A stretch of DNA of 64,000 bases from Triglochin maritima (GCA_963682175.1 OY821771.1:15685001-15749000), one strand, 5' to 3'. Positions 46,496 through 56,493 are shown, counted from the first letter of the stretch. Notes: generated by a model from the letters alone, not told the origin. Program-made: numbers and translations.

Positions 46496-47070
46496 CAATG
46501 TTCAGGTGGGCGGTCGCCGAGGAGAATAGGCGACGACTAGGTGACTGCGACCACCCGCACACATCTGTGTGCAGTGTGTGCTATGCACATGGTCGCCTAG
46601 TTTAAACTAGTTGCGACCATGTGCACAACAACACAGTACAGTAAATTAGTTGTTGCTACTGTAGCAATAGCTAGTTTTTTTGTTTTTTTCTTCAATATTT
46701 TTTAACCCTCCCCCACTACTTATTCCTATAAATACCCCATCCCCACCCATTTCATTCTACACTTACAACTCTCTCAATCTCTCATTCCCAATTCTCAATC
46801 TCTTCTTAGCTTTCAAGTTCCAACTCCGCTACTCTGGTGTTCAAAAGGGGGTAGGTAGATGGGTACCTAGTGAGACTATGGTCGGTGATCTATGTGTCTT
46901 TTTGAAGCCAAAACATGTAAGGTTTGTTTCTATATTTTATTTGCATTTTTCCTGTTTTTTTCTATTTTTTCCTTAGATGTTGTCAACCCTGAACTGGGCG
47001 ACCACCCAAACACCTAGGCGACTGGGCAAGTCCTGTCGCCTGGGCTCACCTAGGCATTACCTGAGCATTG
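46496..47070. mobile_element. hAT-type derivative with 8-bp target duplication and promoter
   Basis: The ends CAATGTTCAGGTGGGC and, on the complement, CAATGCTCAGGTAATGCC form inverted repeats. ATCTCTAA is at 46488-46495 and 47071-47078. The 575-bp element has subterminal GGCGACC / GGTCGCC repeats and CCTATAAATACC (46725-46735) followed by a C/T-rich leader. This looks like the promoter and 5' leader of a lost transposase gene, so it is probably an internal-deletion derivative. Confidence 0.88.
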
Positions 47071-47078
47071 ATCTCTAA

Positions 47079-47442
47079 TGTATGGTTTTAGTCTCTTACT
47101 TGTGCCCACAAATTTATAATGGTTGATAACGTTTCTCTTATGTCTTTGAAATTTCCAATTTGATGTGCTCAGCTTTCTAGGTGTTCATAGCTTTCTATTG
47201 ATAGTTTCTCATGCAGACATGGCATTTGCTTTGCTTTCTATAGGCAACCATTTAATTTTATGTTATGATTTTGAAATTTTGGTAAACTGAGTTTTTAAGA
47301 AGTATTTTACTCCAGCAAACTTGCAGCTAAGACTGCTTTGATGATTAACATATCATTAAGATCAATTTATTAGTATATGTTTTATGCATTAATACTTGTG
47401 ACATGTAAATTTAGGAAAAGTTGATAAGTTCTCTTCTTACAG
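47079..47442 (+). other. ARK intron sequence before exon f
   Basis: AT-rich intron ending in the acceptor TTCTTACAG. The missing armadillo exon was looked for here and not found. Confidence 0.6.
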
Positions 47443-47586
47443 AAAAGTTGCACGTCAAGCTAAAAAAGGATGTTGTCATCAAGGCATTGTTGGATATGTG
47501 CAGGCTTGGGTACAGTGATATCACGGCACAGGTTGCCAGAGGAGTAGCGAATTTTGCAAAATGTGAAACCCGGGAAAGAATCAAAG
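47443..47586 (+). CDS. ARK-like exon f: armadillo repeat
   Basis: The exon reads KLHVKLKKDVVIKALLDMCR then LGYSDITAQVARGVANFAKC and ETRERIK, the penultimate armadillo part of ARK kinesins (family pattern KLQxKLxxxGGIRALLGMVR...QVARGIANFAKCE). It is 144 nt with phase 1 at both ends. The donor is AAAG|GTTTTC, and the MULE2 target duplication starts exactly at this GT. Confidence 0.88.
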
Positions 47587-47595
47587 GTTTTCTTA

Positions 47596-47660
47596 GGGAA
47601 CTACTAAACGTCGCCCCAAAACTACTTAAATCGCCCCTTGAAATTACCAAATTGCCCTTA
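47596..47660 (+). repeat. Left terminal inverted repeat of MULE2
   Basis: About 65 bp, matching 53533-53469 on the complement with a few differences in the outermost 22 bases and none in the CTTAAATCGCCCCTTGAAAT core. MULE1 ends match the same consensus. Confidence 0.93.
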
Positions 47661-47751
47661 ACAATATATTTAATACCCATATCGTCCCGTGTCTATAAAT
47701 TAGGCCTACGGTCTTGTATATTCATAATTTATTAGTAAAAACACCACGAAA

Positions 47752-49685
47752 ATGTCTGGCGAGGGTGATGCATCCGGTGAGGTAAGTCTGGCGCGGGGCA
47801 AATTTTGGGTCGGGCGTCTGCATTAGACGCCTCCCCCAAGGTGAGGGCGTCTGCGTAGGACGTCCTCCCCTTGGTTGAGGCGTCTAACGCAGACGCCTAC
47901 GCAATGGGAGAGACGTCTTATATAGACGTCCTCCCCTTGGGTAAGGCGTTTGTAGTAGACGCCCTTCCTTAGGGTCAGGCGTCCTACTCAGACGCCTCAC
48001 CCTTGGGAAGGGCGTTTAACTCAGACGCCCCTCCCATGGGGTAGGCATGTAATACAGACGCCCGGAATTTTTTTGATTTTTTTAATTTCAATTTTTTTTG
48101 TAGGTTCCGTTGGAAGATTTTGGTGGTGATGAAGTGGATTACAGTGAGTTATTTCAAACTACACAAATCTTTGAAACAATCGATGAAGCATGTAAATGGG
48201 CCAAACAAGTAGCTATCGGAGCTGGGTTTTTTTTGGTCGTGTCGTCGTACAAAACAAGATCAGATAGTCGGATGGATTGTTATTTGAGATGTGACCGGCG
48301 AAATCAAATGGAGTCTCGGGATATGGATACCGCACTTCGAAGAAACACCAAAAGAAAGGGTTGCGGTTGTCGTTTCTTAATAAAAGTGGTGGAGCGACGA
48401 GATCGTGATGGATGGGTTGTGGTTTTTAATAGTGCTCACGGACATCACAACCACAGACTGGCAGTTTATCCAGAGGGTCATCGTCAAATTAGTGGTCTAA
48501 GTTCTGGGGCGAAGAAGATTGTTCGTGATATGACTGAGGCGCAAGCAAAACCACGAAACATCTTGAAGGCAGTAAAAGAAAAATTCCCAGACCGGGAGTT
48601 AGGCCTTATGCGACCAGTGAGAGAGGTATTTTCTGACTCTGCTCATTTACTCTGCACATGGCACATCAACAAAGACGTATTGAACTACGCATACCACGTA
48701 TTCGGCAAAAATAAGCAGATGGCAGAGACTTTGAGGCGTGGAAGATGGAGGAAAATCATGCTTTCTACTTCAGAAGCCGAGTATGATAGAGCTGTGTATG
48801 CTCTGAAAGATTTGTATAAATCGTGGCCGGCTATCACGGAGTATCTGGACACCACGTGGTTGGTGCATAAAGAAAAGTTTGTGCTGAATTGGACGAACAA
48901 AGTCCTTCATTTTGGGAACACCACGAATTGTAGGGTCGAAAGTGCTCATTTGGCTCTAAAAGAGTGGATTTCTACATCGACTGCAGCTCTGGACACTCTT
49001 TTCGAGCGCGTCAACGCGGCTATTGAAATGCAGCTGACGAATATTCGAAACGCTCTTGAAAACTCGAGACGGCGAAATTTGACTAATTTCGGACATGCTC
49101 TATATCGTCACATAAATGGTCGAGTTTCGCATCACTGCTTGCAATTGCTGAGTCAGGAGGTGAAACGAATGCAACAGTTAGATGATGAAGTTGAATATCA
49201 TTGTGAGTGCGCTTTTCTGACTTCTCATGGGATACCTTGCGCATGTACCATCCGCGGATGTCTTGAATCAGACAACGGAATTTACTTAGAGCAGATTCAT
49301 TCGTTCTGGAGGACACTTGTCATTGGGGAAGGAGCCGGGAACGCAGAGTTTGTGTCTCAGGCAGCTCAAGACGCCGAACATTTTCGCAGCCTGGTTGATG
49401 AGATTGCAGGAAGTGACCCCACCGTAATTCGATCTGCCTCTCGGGTTTTATTCGAGCAGCTACACCCCGAACATGCGAATTTGAGAGAGCCTGCAGAAAA
49501 AACAAAGCTACGAGGTCGACCAAGGGGAAAGTCGACACGACGGGACCCTAGTGCGTTTGAGTATGCAGAGCGAGGTAGTGGTCGATCTTCAGGTAGTGGG
49601 AGGAGAGGTCGTGGTCGTTCTTCCGGTAGTGGAAGCAAAGGTCGTGGTCGATCTTATGGTTCTTCGTCTGTGAGGGGAGGATCAA
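47752..49685 (+). CDS. MULE2 transposase with in-frame core deletion (exons 1 and 2)
   Basis: Exon 1 (47752-47781) encodes MSGEGDASGE; exon 2 starts at 48104 after TTTTTTTTGTAG. The protein has an N-terminal FAR1/WRKY-GCM1-like DNA-binding part (GCGCRFLIKV...NSAHGHHNHRL), a fragment of the MULE DDE domain (DRELGLMRPVREVF, SAHLLCTWHINKDV), and a SWIM zinc finger (YHCECAFLTSHGIPCAC). It ends in Gly/Arg/Ser repeats (GRSSGSGRRGRGR). The block between KAVKEKFPD and DRELGL is missing, roughly 130-150 residues compared with relatives as I recall them, including the first catalytic Asp. There is no stop or frameshift. It was probably made by an in-frame deletion and cannot cut DNA itself. Confidence 0.88.
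47812..48063. repeat. Array of eight palindromes in transposase intron 1
   Basis: Eight units of the form GGCGTCTNNNNNAGACGCC (for example GGCGTCTGCATTAGACGCC) occur about every 33 bp. They are separated by CCCCTTGGGG-like spacers that are palindromic too. The surrounding intron (47782-48103) is AT-rich. Confidence 0.92.
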
Positions 49686-49789
49686 GTATACCATCCCTAT
49701 ATTTATTGTTATTATAATTTTGTTATTTATTTCAGTAAATATGTATCTTTTGTTATTATATGTAACTGTATTTTTTGTTGATATTGTAG

Positions 49790-50409
49790 TGACTGGGCGG
49801 GCTGACGTAAACGACTTTCCATATGCGGATAGGATTCCAGGAATCATTATGACATTCCTACACCAGTGGAATGATGTACGTGCTGATGTAAACTGTGGAT
49901 TTCGATGTGTCGCCGATGTTTTTCACGGTGGTGAAGACAATTGGCAACTCGCCCGTCGTTCGATTTCAAATGAGCTAGCTGCGAACCCATCTTTTTATGA
50001 GCACGTATACTACGACGGTGTGGCGCAGGCTCGTCACCGGATTAATTGGGGCGGGGGACCTTGTGGCGAGAATCAGTACATGGAGACGTGGACGGACTTG
50101 TTTCCCATTGCAAATTTTTACAAGTGTGCAGTTATGTTCTTCTCTCTCGGAAATGATGGTTCGTTGTACCCATGTCTTACAGTTCTACCTTGGGAGAGTC
50201 CACCTACCGTGACGAGACCGTATAGAGAGTTGATTATTGCTCATTTAGGGAGTTACGCTTATTACATTCGTTTGGATTTGAATGAGGGATTCCCCGTACC
50301 TCCTATAGCGACTCTGTGGTATCAAGTACAAGATGAGAGTGTTATTGGATGGGAGCTGGAGTACCAAAATAAGATAGCATATTGGCAACAATTATGTAAT
50401 ATGTTTTGA
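49790..50409 (+). CDS. OTU-type cysteine protease domain, probably exon 3 of the transposase gene
   Basis: The frame reads ADVNDFPYADRIPGIIMTFL, then VRADVNCGFRCVADVFHGGE, the nucleophile motif of OTU deubiquitinases (family DGNCGFR; here DVNCGFR). It ends with PVPPIATLWYQVQ and WELEYQNKIAYWQQ. An intron from 49686 (A|GTATAC) to 49789 (GATATTGTAG) would join it in phase to the transposase, giving about 743 residues in all. The expected catalytic His near the end (family NHF) is not visible; the position reads SYAYYIRL. It may bind rather than cleave ubiquitin. Separate expression cannot be excluded. Confidence 0.82.
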
Positions 50410-50697
50410 TATGTTTGTACAATTATGTAATATGTTTTGATATGTTTGTACATTATATAGTGTTGCTTTATTATGTAATATGTTTTGATATGTTTGCTTT
50501 ATTTGCATTATATATAATAGTACGACAGGTTAGCAAACACAAATACAAATAATAAGCGTATGACAGATAAGCAAACACAAATACAAACAATAAGCATACG
50601 ACCGGTTAGCAAACACAAACACAAATAAAAATAATAAGCGTACGACAGATAAACAAATATAAATGCAAATACTAAGAGTACGGTACAACAGATCAGC
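50410..50697. other. Intergenic 3' region between the convergent MULE2 genes
   Basis: AT-rich. ATGTAATATGTTTTGATATG-type repeats lie at 50394-50500, and imperfect repeats of about 50 bp with TACGACAGGTTAGCAAACAC lie from 50519 to 50660. It probably holds the two polyadenylation regions. Confidence 0.7.
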
Positions 50698-53035
50698 CTA
50701 CTCATCATCTGAATCATGGTCGGAGATGCCTAACTGAGTATGCCACGACTGTATGATCTTATCCACATCTCCGCATGCAGCTTTGGCATCGTCTGGCAGC
50801 TCAGCCCTCATCTGCAAGATTGGGTCTACAGCCCGTATCATCTTACTCATCCACTGCACATAACATTAACATTAGCGTACATTAACAAAACCTACGGTAC
50901 AAATAAATATAGATAAAATGAAAAATTTACCAGATCGCCACACGTCCTATCTGGTGGTCGATCTGCTCTCCGGGAGGCACCACGGACGATGATAGGATGT
51001 GAGTAACTACCGAACCAATCAAGATAACGTGCATCACACTCGGAGGGGTCGCGACTACGTCTGAAGTCGCCAAGGAACAGTCGACATGATCTCGGAAATG
51101 TCCGCCAAGTCGATTCCGCTGTAGAAGCGGGGAACCTGACGTCGTACGTCGCTGCTGTCGCAGACCGCACCGCATGCTCTGGTGTCGGGATGTCAACCGG
51201 GATCACCTGAACATATCCTAACTGACGCAAGACCCGATCGGGCATATAAGGCTCTATGATATCCCGATAACGAATAAGGCCCATCAATAAAGTCCTCGGG
51301 ACATCCGCTGCTGGGTCAGGACCATAGGGTAACCACTCCACCTAAACTTTAACACATTAATAATAATACATCTTAAAATTAAATAAATAAATGTAAATGG
51401 TGTAAAGTTTGATACCTCTGATGCAGTCATCTGATCTAGCCGTGCGCGGATGGAACGCAATCGTCCATCGCTCTTGTCCTCGCTCCGGACGGCCCACATA
51501 CCGGAACGTGGATGACCCTCGTCGATAATCTTCCGCTCACGATGCGGGCGGAATGCGGGAAAGTACTCGTATATCCACGCCTGCAGCAGCGTAAGACAAC
51601 CTGCAATCCCAGAACAATCCGCACGGCTAGCTATCCCAAGCTGACGGTACAGGTATGCCAACGTCGCTGACCCCCACGAGTACTCACGAACGGTGTCCGG
51701 GTCCCTAGCCTCCAGTAGATCGCGTGGTCTGATCCGGAAACCACTCTTGTCGACAAACAAGACGGCTCCGAGCATCAAGAATAGGTACGCCGTCAGCTGT
51801 GTATCATCGGCCCGCAGAGGCCGTGCCTGTCTGCATAGGTCCTCAAGGGAGTCGATGCCGACACAACCACCACTCCATAAAGCTGTATCTCTCGCCAGAC
51901 CATCAGGTGTGACACCAAGCAACTCTGCCACATAACACCTCATCTCAGACGTCGACCCCTGAGCTCTAACCAGACGACCATCCACAGGAATGCGCAGGAT
52001 CTGGAAAACATCGTGAAGCATGATCGTCATCTCTCCGAAAGGCATGTGGAAAGTGTTGGTGTCAGGCTGCCACCGCTCCACAAACGCAGAAATCAAAGGC
52101 ATGTCGAGATAAGGGAACATGTTGTACGGTAAGTACCCCAAATGCGTGGCACTAATCTCCTCTCTGATATCAGCACTCAGTGTAGACCGCCAACCCTATA
52201 GTGTTGTACAGGCTCTGTGCCGATTATGGCACTTCAGAACCTTCCGATCCTCTCCGTCCCAGATCCGTCTAGCGATGTGACCCCAGAAACTAGGAATGAC
52301 GCTCCCATCTAAAGGACCATCAGGCGTCATACTGCTCACGATCCAAGAATCGTCCTGGACCCTCTTCTTCTGAGCGCGGGGATCAACAGTGCACGAGCTC
52401 GAATCCCCGGTCGTAAACCTCCCACCCCTACCCTTCCGCACCATCCATCCGGCGGAAGTAGAACTACCCGCTCGACCACGTCCTCTGCTATACTCCCCCT
52501 GCCTCTCCACCTCCGGGCGCTCTAACTCATACGGGTCATCATCGTCGCTCCCGTCGTCGGGACTGTCCACATGCTCATCATCGAAGGAATCATCATCCTC
52601 CTCACGACGACGTAATGCCTCTCTCTCCCTCCTGACCGAAGCAGATATCCCCCGTCTACGTGGATGACGCGGTGCTGAATCATCCTCTAAAGAACGGAAG
52701 GCGTGTAATGGTATCGACTTGCCTTTCCCTCCACTGTGACCCGATGACTATTAATTGAAATTTTAATTACAAATTTGTTAAATTTGTTAAACTAAATTAT
52801 CATATTTATCACAATTGTTAAACTAAATCAAAATTTGTTAAACTAAATTATCACAATTGTTAAACTAAATCAAAATTTGTTAAACTAAATTAAAACAATT
52901 GTTAAACTAAATCAAAAATTGTTAAAACTAAATATCACAAATGTTAAACTTAATAAGAATTTGTTAAATTAAAATTTCAGATTTATCACAATTTATTAAA
53001 GTAATTATCAGATTTAATAATTTAAAAAAAAAATT

Positions 53036-53165
53036 GTGGAGGCGTCTACGACAGACGCCTCCCGTATGGTGGAGGCGTCTGTCGGATACGCCTCCTCTTT
53101 GGGGGAGACGTCTGCCGAAGACGTCTCCTCCATCAGGAAGACGTCTTCCCCAGACGTCTCCCGCT
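53036..53165. repeat. Palindrome array in intron 1 of the mobile-domain gene
   Basis: Units such as GGCGTCTACGACAGACGCC and GACGTCTGCCGAAGACGTC repeat about every 33 bp, directly beside the long hairpin at 53166-53292. The same kind of array lies in the first intron of the other MULE2 gene. Confidence 0.9.
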
Positions 53166-53292
53166 AGTGGTCGGCGTCCGAGGGAGACGCCCCCCGCATG
53201 GGTCGGGCGTCCTCGGAAGCCGCTCATGGGGGGAGCGGCTTCCGAGGACGCCCGCCCCATGCGGGGGGCGTCTCCCTCGGACGCCGACCACT
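53166..53292. repeat. Long hairpin: two 60-bp inverted arms
   Basis: 53166-53225 and 53233-53292 are reverse complements with one mismatch in 60, around a 7-base loop. The arms are GC-rich and include AGTGGTCGGCGTCCGAGGGA. In the transcript of the mobile-domain gene this intron would fold into a strong hairpin. Confidence 0.95.
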
Positions 53293-53468
53293 TTTTTTAA
53301 TTTTTTTTAAACAAATAAATAAAGTAACGTTACCGTATACGGGTACACCGGGGGAACTGCTGGCTGCTTGCCTGGCCTCCGAGACATTCCTAATCTTCTG
53401 TAGTAGTTATAGGAAGAGAAAGTTTTGAAAAAAGAGTGAAATTGTGAGATATATAAGCAAAAATAGGA

Positions 53469-53533
53469 TGAAGGGCAATTTGGTAATTTCAAGGGGCGAT
53501 TTAAGTAATTTTGGGGCGATGTTTAGCAATTCA
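53469..53533 (-). repeat. Right terminal inverted repeat of MULE2
   Basis: Complement of the left repeat at 47596-47660; the outer end reads TGAATTGCTAAACATCGCCC on the complement, and GTTTTCTTA follows at 53534. Confidence 0.93.
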
Positions 53534-53571
53534 GTTTTCTTAACCTGTATTGTGTCATCAGGGGAACATAG

Positions 53572-55155
53572 TGTAGGATCGTGTGGGTATATGGGTCCAC
53601 AAACTAATCACGATTAAGCCCTAATTAACTACTTGGTTGATTGATCAAAGAATTGCAGCAGAAATTAAAAACAAATCAAACACAAGTAGGAAAGCAATGC
53701 AAACCACATAAGAAGACACCGGATTTACAGAGGTTCGGCCGCGCCTACGTCCTCTCTTGCAAGCCCCTCTCGAATCCCCGTTCGAGCTCCTCTTGCGTCT
53801 TCACTATGCCTCCCCGTTCCGGGCCGGGAGCAACGCCTTTTACAAGTCTTCAAGCTCGCGAACAACCCTCGCCGACACCACCTCTCACAAACCGAGAGAA
53901 TCACTTCGGGCTTTCACCGAAATCCTTGCTTCTTTGTCTTGGGCTTACACCAAGACCCTTGCTCACTTTGTCTTGGGCTTTCACCAAGACCCTTGCTCTC
54001 TTGACAACAATTGGAGTGGAACTCACTCTTCTAGTATTGAGCACAACAGATGCTAATATGAATGTATGATGAAGGATGTGGAAATTAGGCTTTGGAATCA
54101 CTAATTTGGAGCTTTGAGGTTGTGGAAAATCTCACTATAAGTTTGACACTTTGGAGTTGTGAAATCTTATGGAAAACTAAGTGTGAACCTCTATTTATAA
54201 GCTCCTAAAGATTTCTAGCCGTTTGGACAAGATTTGATTGGGTTTTGTGCAAGATACACAAAATAGAAAATCGGGTTCAGAAATCTGTCCAGAAACGGTC
54301 GACCGAAAGGTGTATCGGTCGACCGAACCCTTGAGTCTGTTGATGGATCGGTTGACCGAACATAGGTACTGGTCGACCGAATCACTTAAGTTCTATAGGT
54401 CAACGGTCGACCGAGCAGGTACCGGTCGACCGAACTACTGGGTTCGGTATAGAGAAATCTTTATCGGTTGGACAAACTTGTGTCGACCGATAGCAGGTAG
54501 ATTTTACCTATTTGAACGGTCGACCGAACTAGGCAAATGGTTCGACCGGTTCTAATTTATATGGGGGTGTATATTGAGAAAAATGTGTATACGACCGTTG
54601 TATAATACGACAAATAAAACGGTCGTATTTTTACCAAAAACAGCAAACGAAACGGTCGACCGAAGGTTTACCGGTCGACCGAACAGGTCTGGGTAATCGG
54701 TTAAATAGATGTGTGATCGGTTGAACGGATTGGTCTGGTATAACAAAAATTGTGTATAACCGGTCGACTGAAAGGTGAACGGTCGACCGAACTCAGGCAG
54801 ACTGGCGACCAATGTTTTAGGTGTTTAGGTGATCTAATGGAGTCCAAATTATATGATATTTTGTGTGTGACTCCTAAAAGGAACCTAGTGTGTGAATGCA
54901 TGCATATTAGCTTAAGTTATGCTCAATTCACATAAGTTCCTAATTCTCAAAGAAAGGTAAAATTACATGTCTTCAATCCTAGCTTGATTACATGTCTTGA
55001 CTTGATTTTTATTATTTCTTGAGTCTTGATCACCTGTAGATGTTAGCACAATACAACATGTATACTATTATACTACATGTGCTAATCTACATGTCCTTAT
55101 TAAGATTAGGTTTAATTACATCATCAAAATACGGATTAAGGCCAAAAAGCCAACA
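53572..55155 (-). mobile_element. Solo LTR (Copia-type) with perfect target duplication
   Basis: The + strand starts TGTAGGATCGTGTGGG and ends GCCAACA. CATAG occurs at 53567-53571 and 55156-55160, a perfect 5-bp duplication. Orientation is - strand, based on the TATA box (complement of CTATTTATAAG, 54191-54201) and on the split copy at 3810-5381. A CGGTCGACCG array lies at 54296-54800, upstream of the TATA box. It is inserted in the ARK intron. Confidence 0.88.
54296..54800. repeat. CGGTCGACCG motif array in the solo LTR
   Basis: About fifteen copies of ACGGTCGACCGAA, CCGGTCGACCGAA and near variants occur in 500 bases. In LTR orientation they lie just upstream of the TATA box, where U3 enhancers are expected. 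Confidence 0.88.
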
Positions 55156-55227
55156 CATAGATATTAGTGTCGTTCTGAATTCATTTTAATTGCTTGTCAG
55201 GAGATTGTCTCTTATGTGTCTTCGAAC

Positions 55228-55565
55228 CACTGTTCTGAAAACCGGACCGGACCAGACCGGCCAGTTCAACCGGTTGAACTGTGAACCGGAGGCCTGTCCG
55301 GTTTGGTTCACCTCCCAAAACCGTTTTTGTCTAGAACCGGGTTGAACCGTCGGTTCAGGAAAAAACCCTGGCTTTTTTGTTTTTTGAATATTTTTGCTTA
55401 ATAAATAATTAAATATGACTATTATATTTAGAATATATATTTATGACGTCATGCTGACGTCATCGGTTCAACCGGTTCGATTCCGGTCCGACCCCGGTCG
55501 AACCTCTGAACCTTTGAACCTTTGACGTGGCCGGTTCGACGTCCGGTTCGGTTTTGAAAACCTTG
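55228..55565. mobile_element. hAT-type MITE with perfect 8-bp target duplication
   Basis: The ends CACTGTTCTGAAAACCGGAC and, on the complement, CAAGGTTTTCAAAACCGAAC are inverted repeats. CTTCGAAC at 55220-55227 and 55566-55573 is a perfect 8-bp duplication. The 338-bp element is rich in CCGGTT/AACCGG and has no coding capacity. Confidence 0.93.
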
Positions 55566-55573
55566 CTTCGAAC

Positions 55574-56493
55574 TTTGGTAGAGCATTGCTAACGATGGTT
55601 CATGGGGCATTCATAATGCAATTTGCATTAATTTGTGTACCTAGCAGTGCAAGATGGTAATAACCATCTAAATTTTCTGTCAGCAGTCAACAGAGATTTT
55701 AGTGCAAAACTACATTTTGCTAGATTAATAACAATTTTAGTTTCTTGCTTTCTTTTCCATTATAATAACATGAAAAATAGAAGTATATCCACTGACATAG
55801 GCTCAAAATTTAACTTACATGGATTTGCAAGAGATAATATTTAGGGAAATTTAACTTTTTGTCATGTTAATTGACTCAATTCTTTTATCAGTAAAATCAT
55901 TGGTTCTAGACCCCAAACATTGCATCGACTGTGTTGAAGGCACCAAATTGTTGGATCAACTGGTTCAAGCATTAGTAAATTTTTCACAGTGAACCTGATA
56001 AAGAACATGTATTTCACTGATAAAGACCTAAAATAGAAAGATAATAAAAAAGCAAATGAGGCCTGAGGTGAAGGAGATGCCACCGAAAAGATTTTACTAG
56101 AGAATATTTCCAGTTTGAGGAAGTACTCACATGATTTGAGGGAACAACCAACCACAAGACTACTAAACTTGTTTAAAACGTTAGCACAAATAATGGCTAT
56201 GTATGGCATTCATTCCTAATAAAGCCTGTTTCCTTAATATATATCATTTTCCTTTTTCTTATGATAATTCTTTTCTTCTGTTTTACACTTAGAAGACATT
56301 TTGTTGTGGGATAGAGACAGGAATGCATTATTTAGTGTCGTTTTGTCATCTTTAGATTTGAGTCATTTGATCATTACCCGTAGAGATCCCTTTTGTTACT
56401 TAGAGGATTATTTGCCCTTTTATTGATTTCTCTGCAATTTGTTTGGTACGAGTTGCACGACTCAAAGTGATTGATGAAGTTTGTATGACACAG
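55574..56493 (+). other. ARK intron sequence before exon g
   Basis: No element or gene was recognised. A - strand open frame at 55862-56209 has no recognisable family. The intron ends TATGACACAG before exon g. Confidence 0.5.

Larger units (their letters stand above)
50698..53387 (-). pseudogene. MULE2 plant mobile domain (MAIN-like) gene, one nonsense codon
   Basis: Four exons on the complement: 53387-53334 (MSRRPGKQPAVPPVYPYT), 52747-51416, 51341-50931 and 50853-50698, all with phase-0 junctions and GT/AG ends, about 650 codons. The N-terminal part is acidic and low in complexity. The plant mobile domain (PMD, as in MAIN and MAIL1) is clear in GYLPYNMFPYLDMPLISAF and FVERWQPDTNTFHMPFGE. 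The C-terminus is acidic (SDHDSDDE). A single TAG at 52198-52196 (CAG in MULE1) interrupts it; otherwise it is open. PMD proteins in plants act in gene silencing; a role inside a transposon is unproven. Confidence 0.88.
47596..53533. mobile_element. MULE2: Mutator-like element with transposase-OTU and mobile-domain genes
   Basis: The 5938-bp element has ends GGGAACTACTAAACGTCGCC and, on the complement, TGAATTGCTAAACATCGCCC; inverted similarity continues about 65 bp (ACTTAAATCGCCCCTTGAAA, then TTACCAAATTGCCCTT). GTTTTCTTA at 47587-47595 and 53534-53542 is a perfect 9-bp target duplication. Two genes converge: a transposase joined to an OTU domain (+ strand, 47752-50409) and a plant-mobile-domain gene (- strand, 53387-50698). 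Each first intron is filled with palindromes. MULE1 is a smaller relative. Confidence 0.95.

Noticed and set aside
47812..48063. Regularly spaced palindromes looked like a CRISPR array
   Set aside because: The units vary in sequence, the spacers are themselves near-palindromic and similar, the setting is a plant transposon intron, and there are no cas genes.
53521..53571. A short ARK exon between MULE2 and the solo LTR
   Set aside because: GTTTTCTTA to TGTCATCAG gave a possible acceptor, but the following bases do not continue the armadillo sequence, while 56494 does so in phase.
55862..56209. 115-codon - strand open frame in the last ARK intron
   Set aside because: It has no recognisable domain, the composition is ordinary AT-rich intron, and it lies inside the host gene on the opposite strand.
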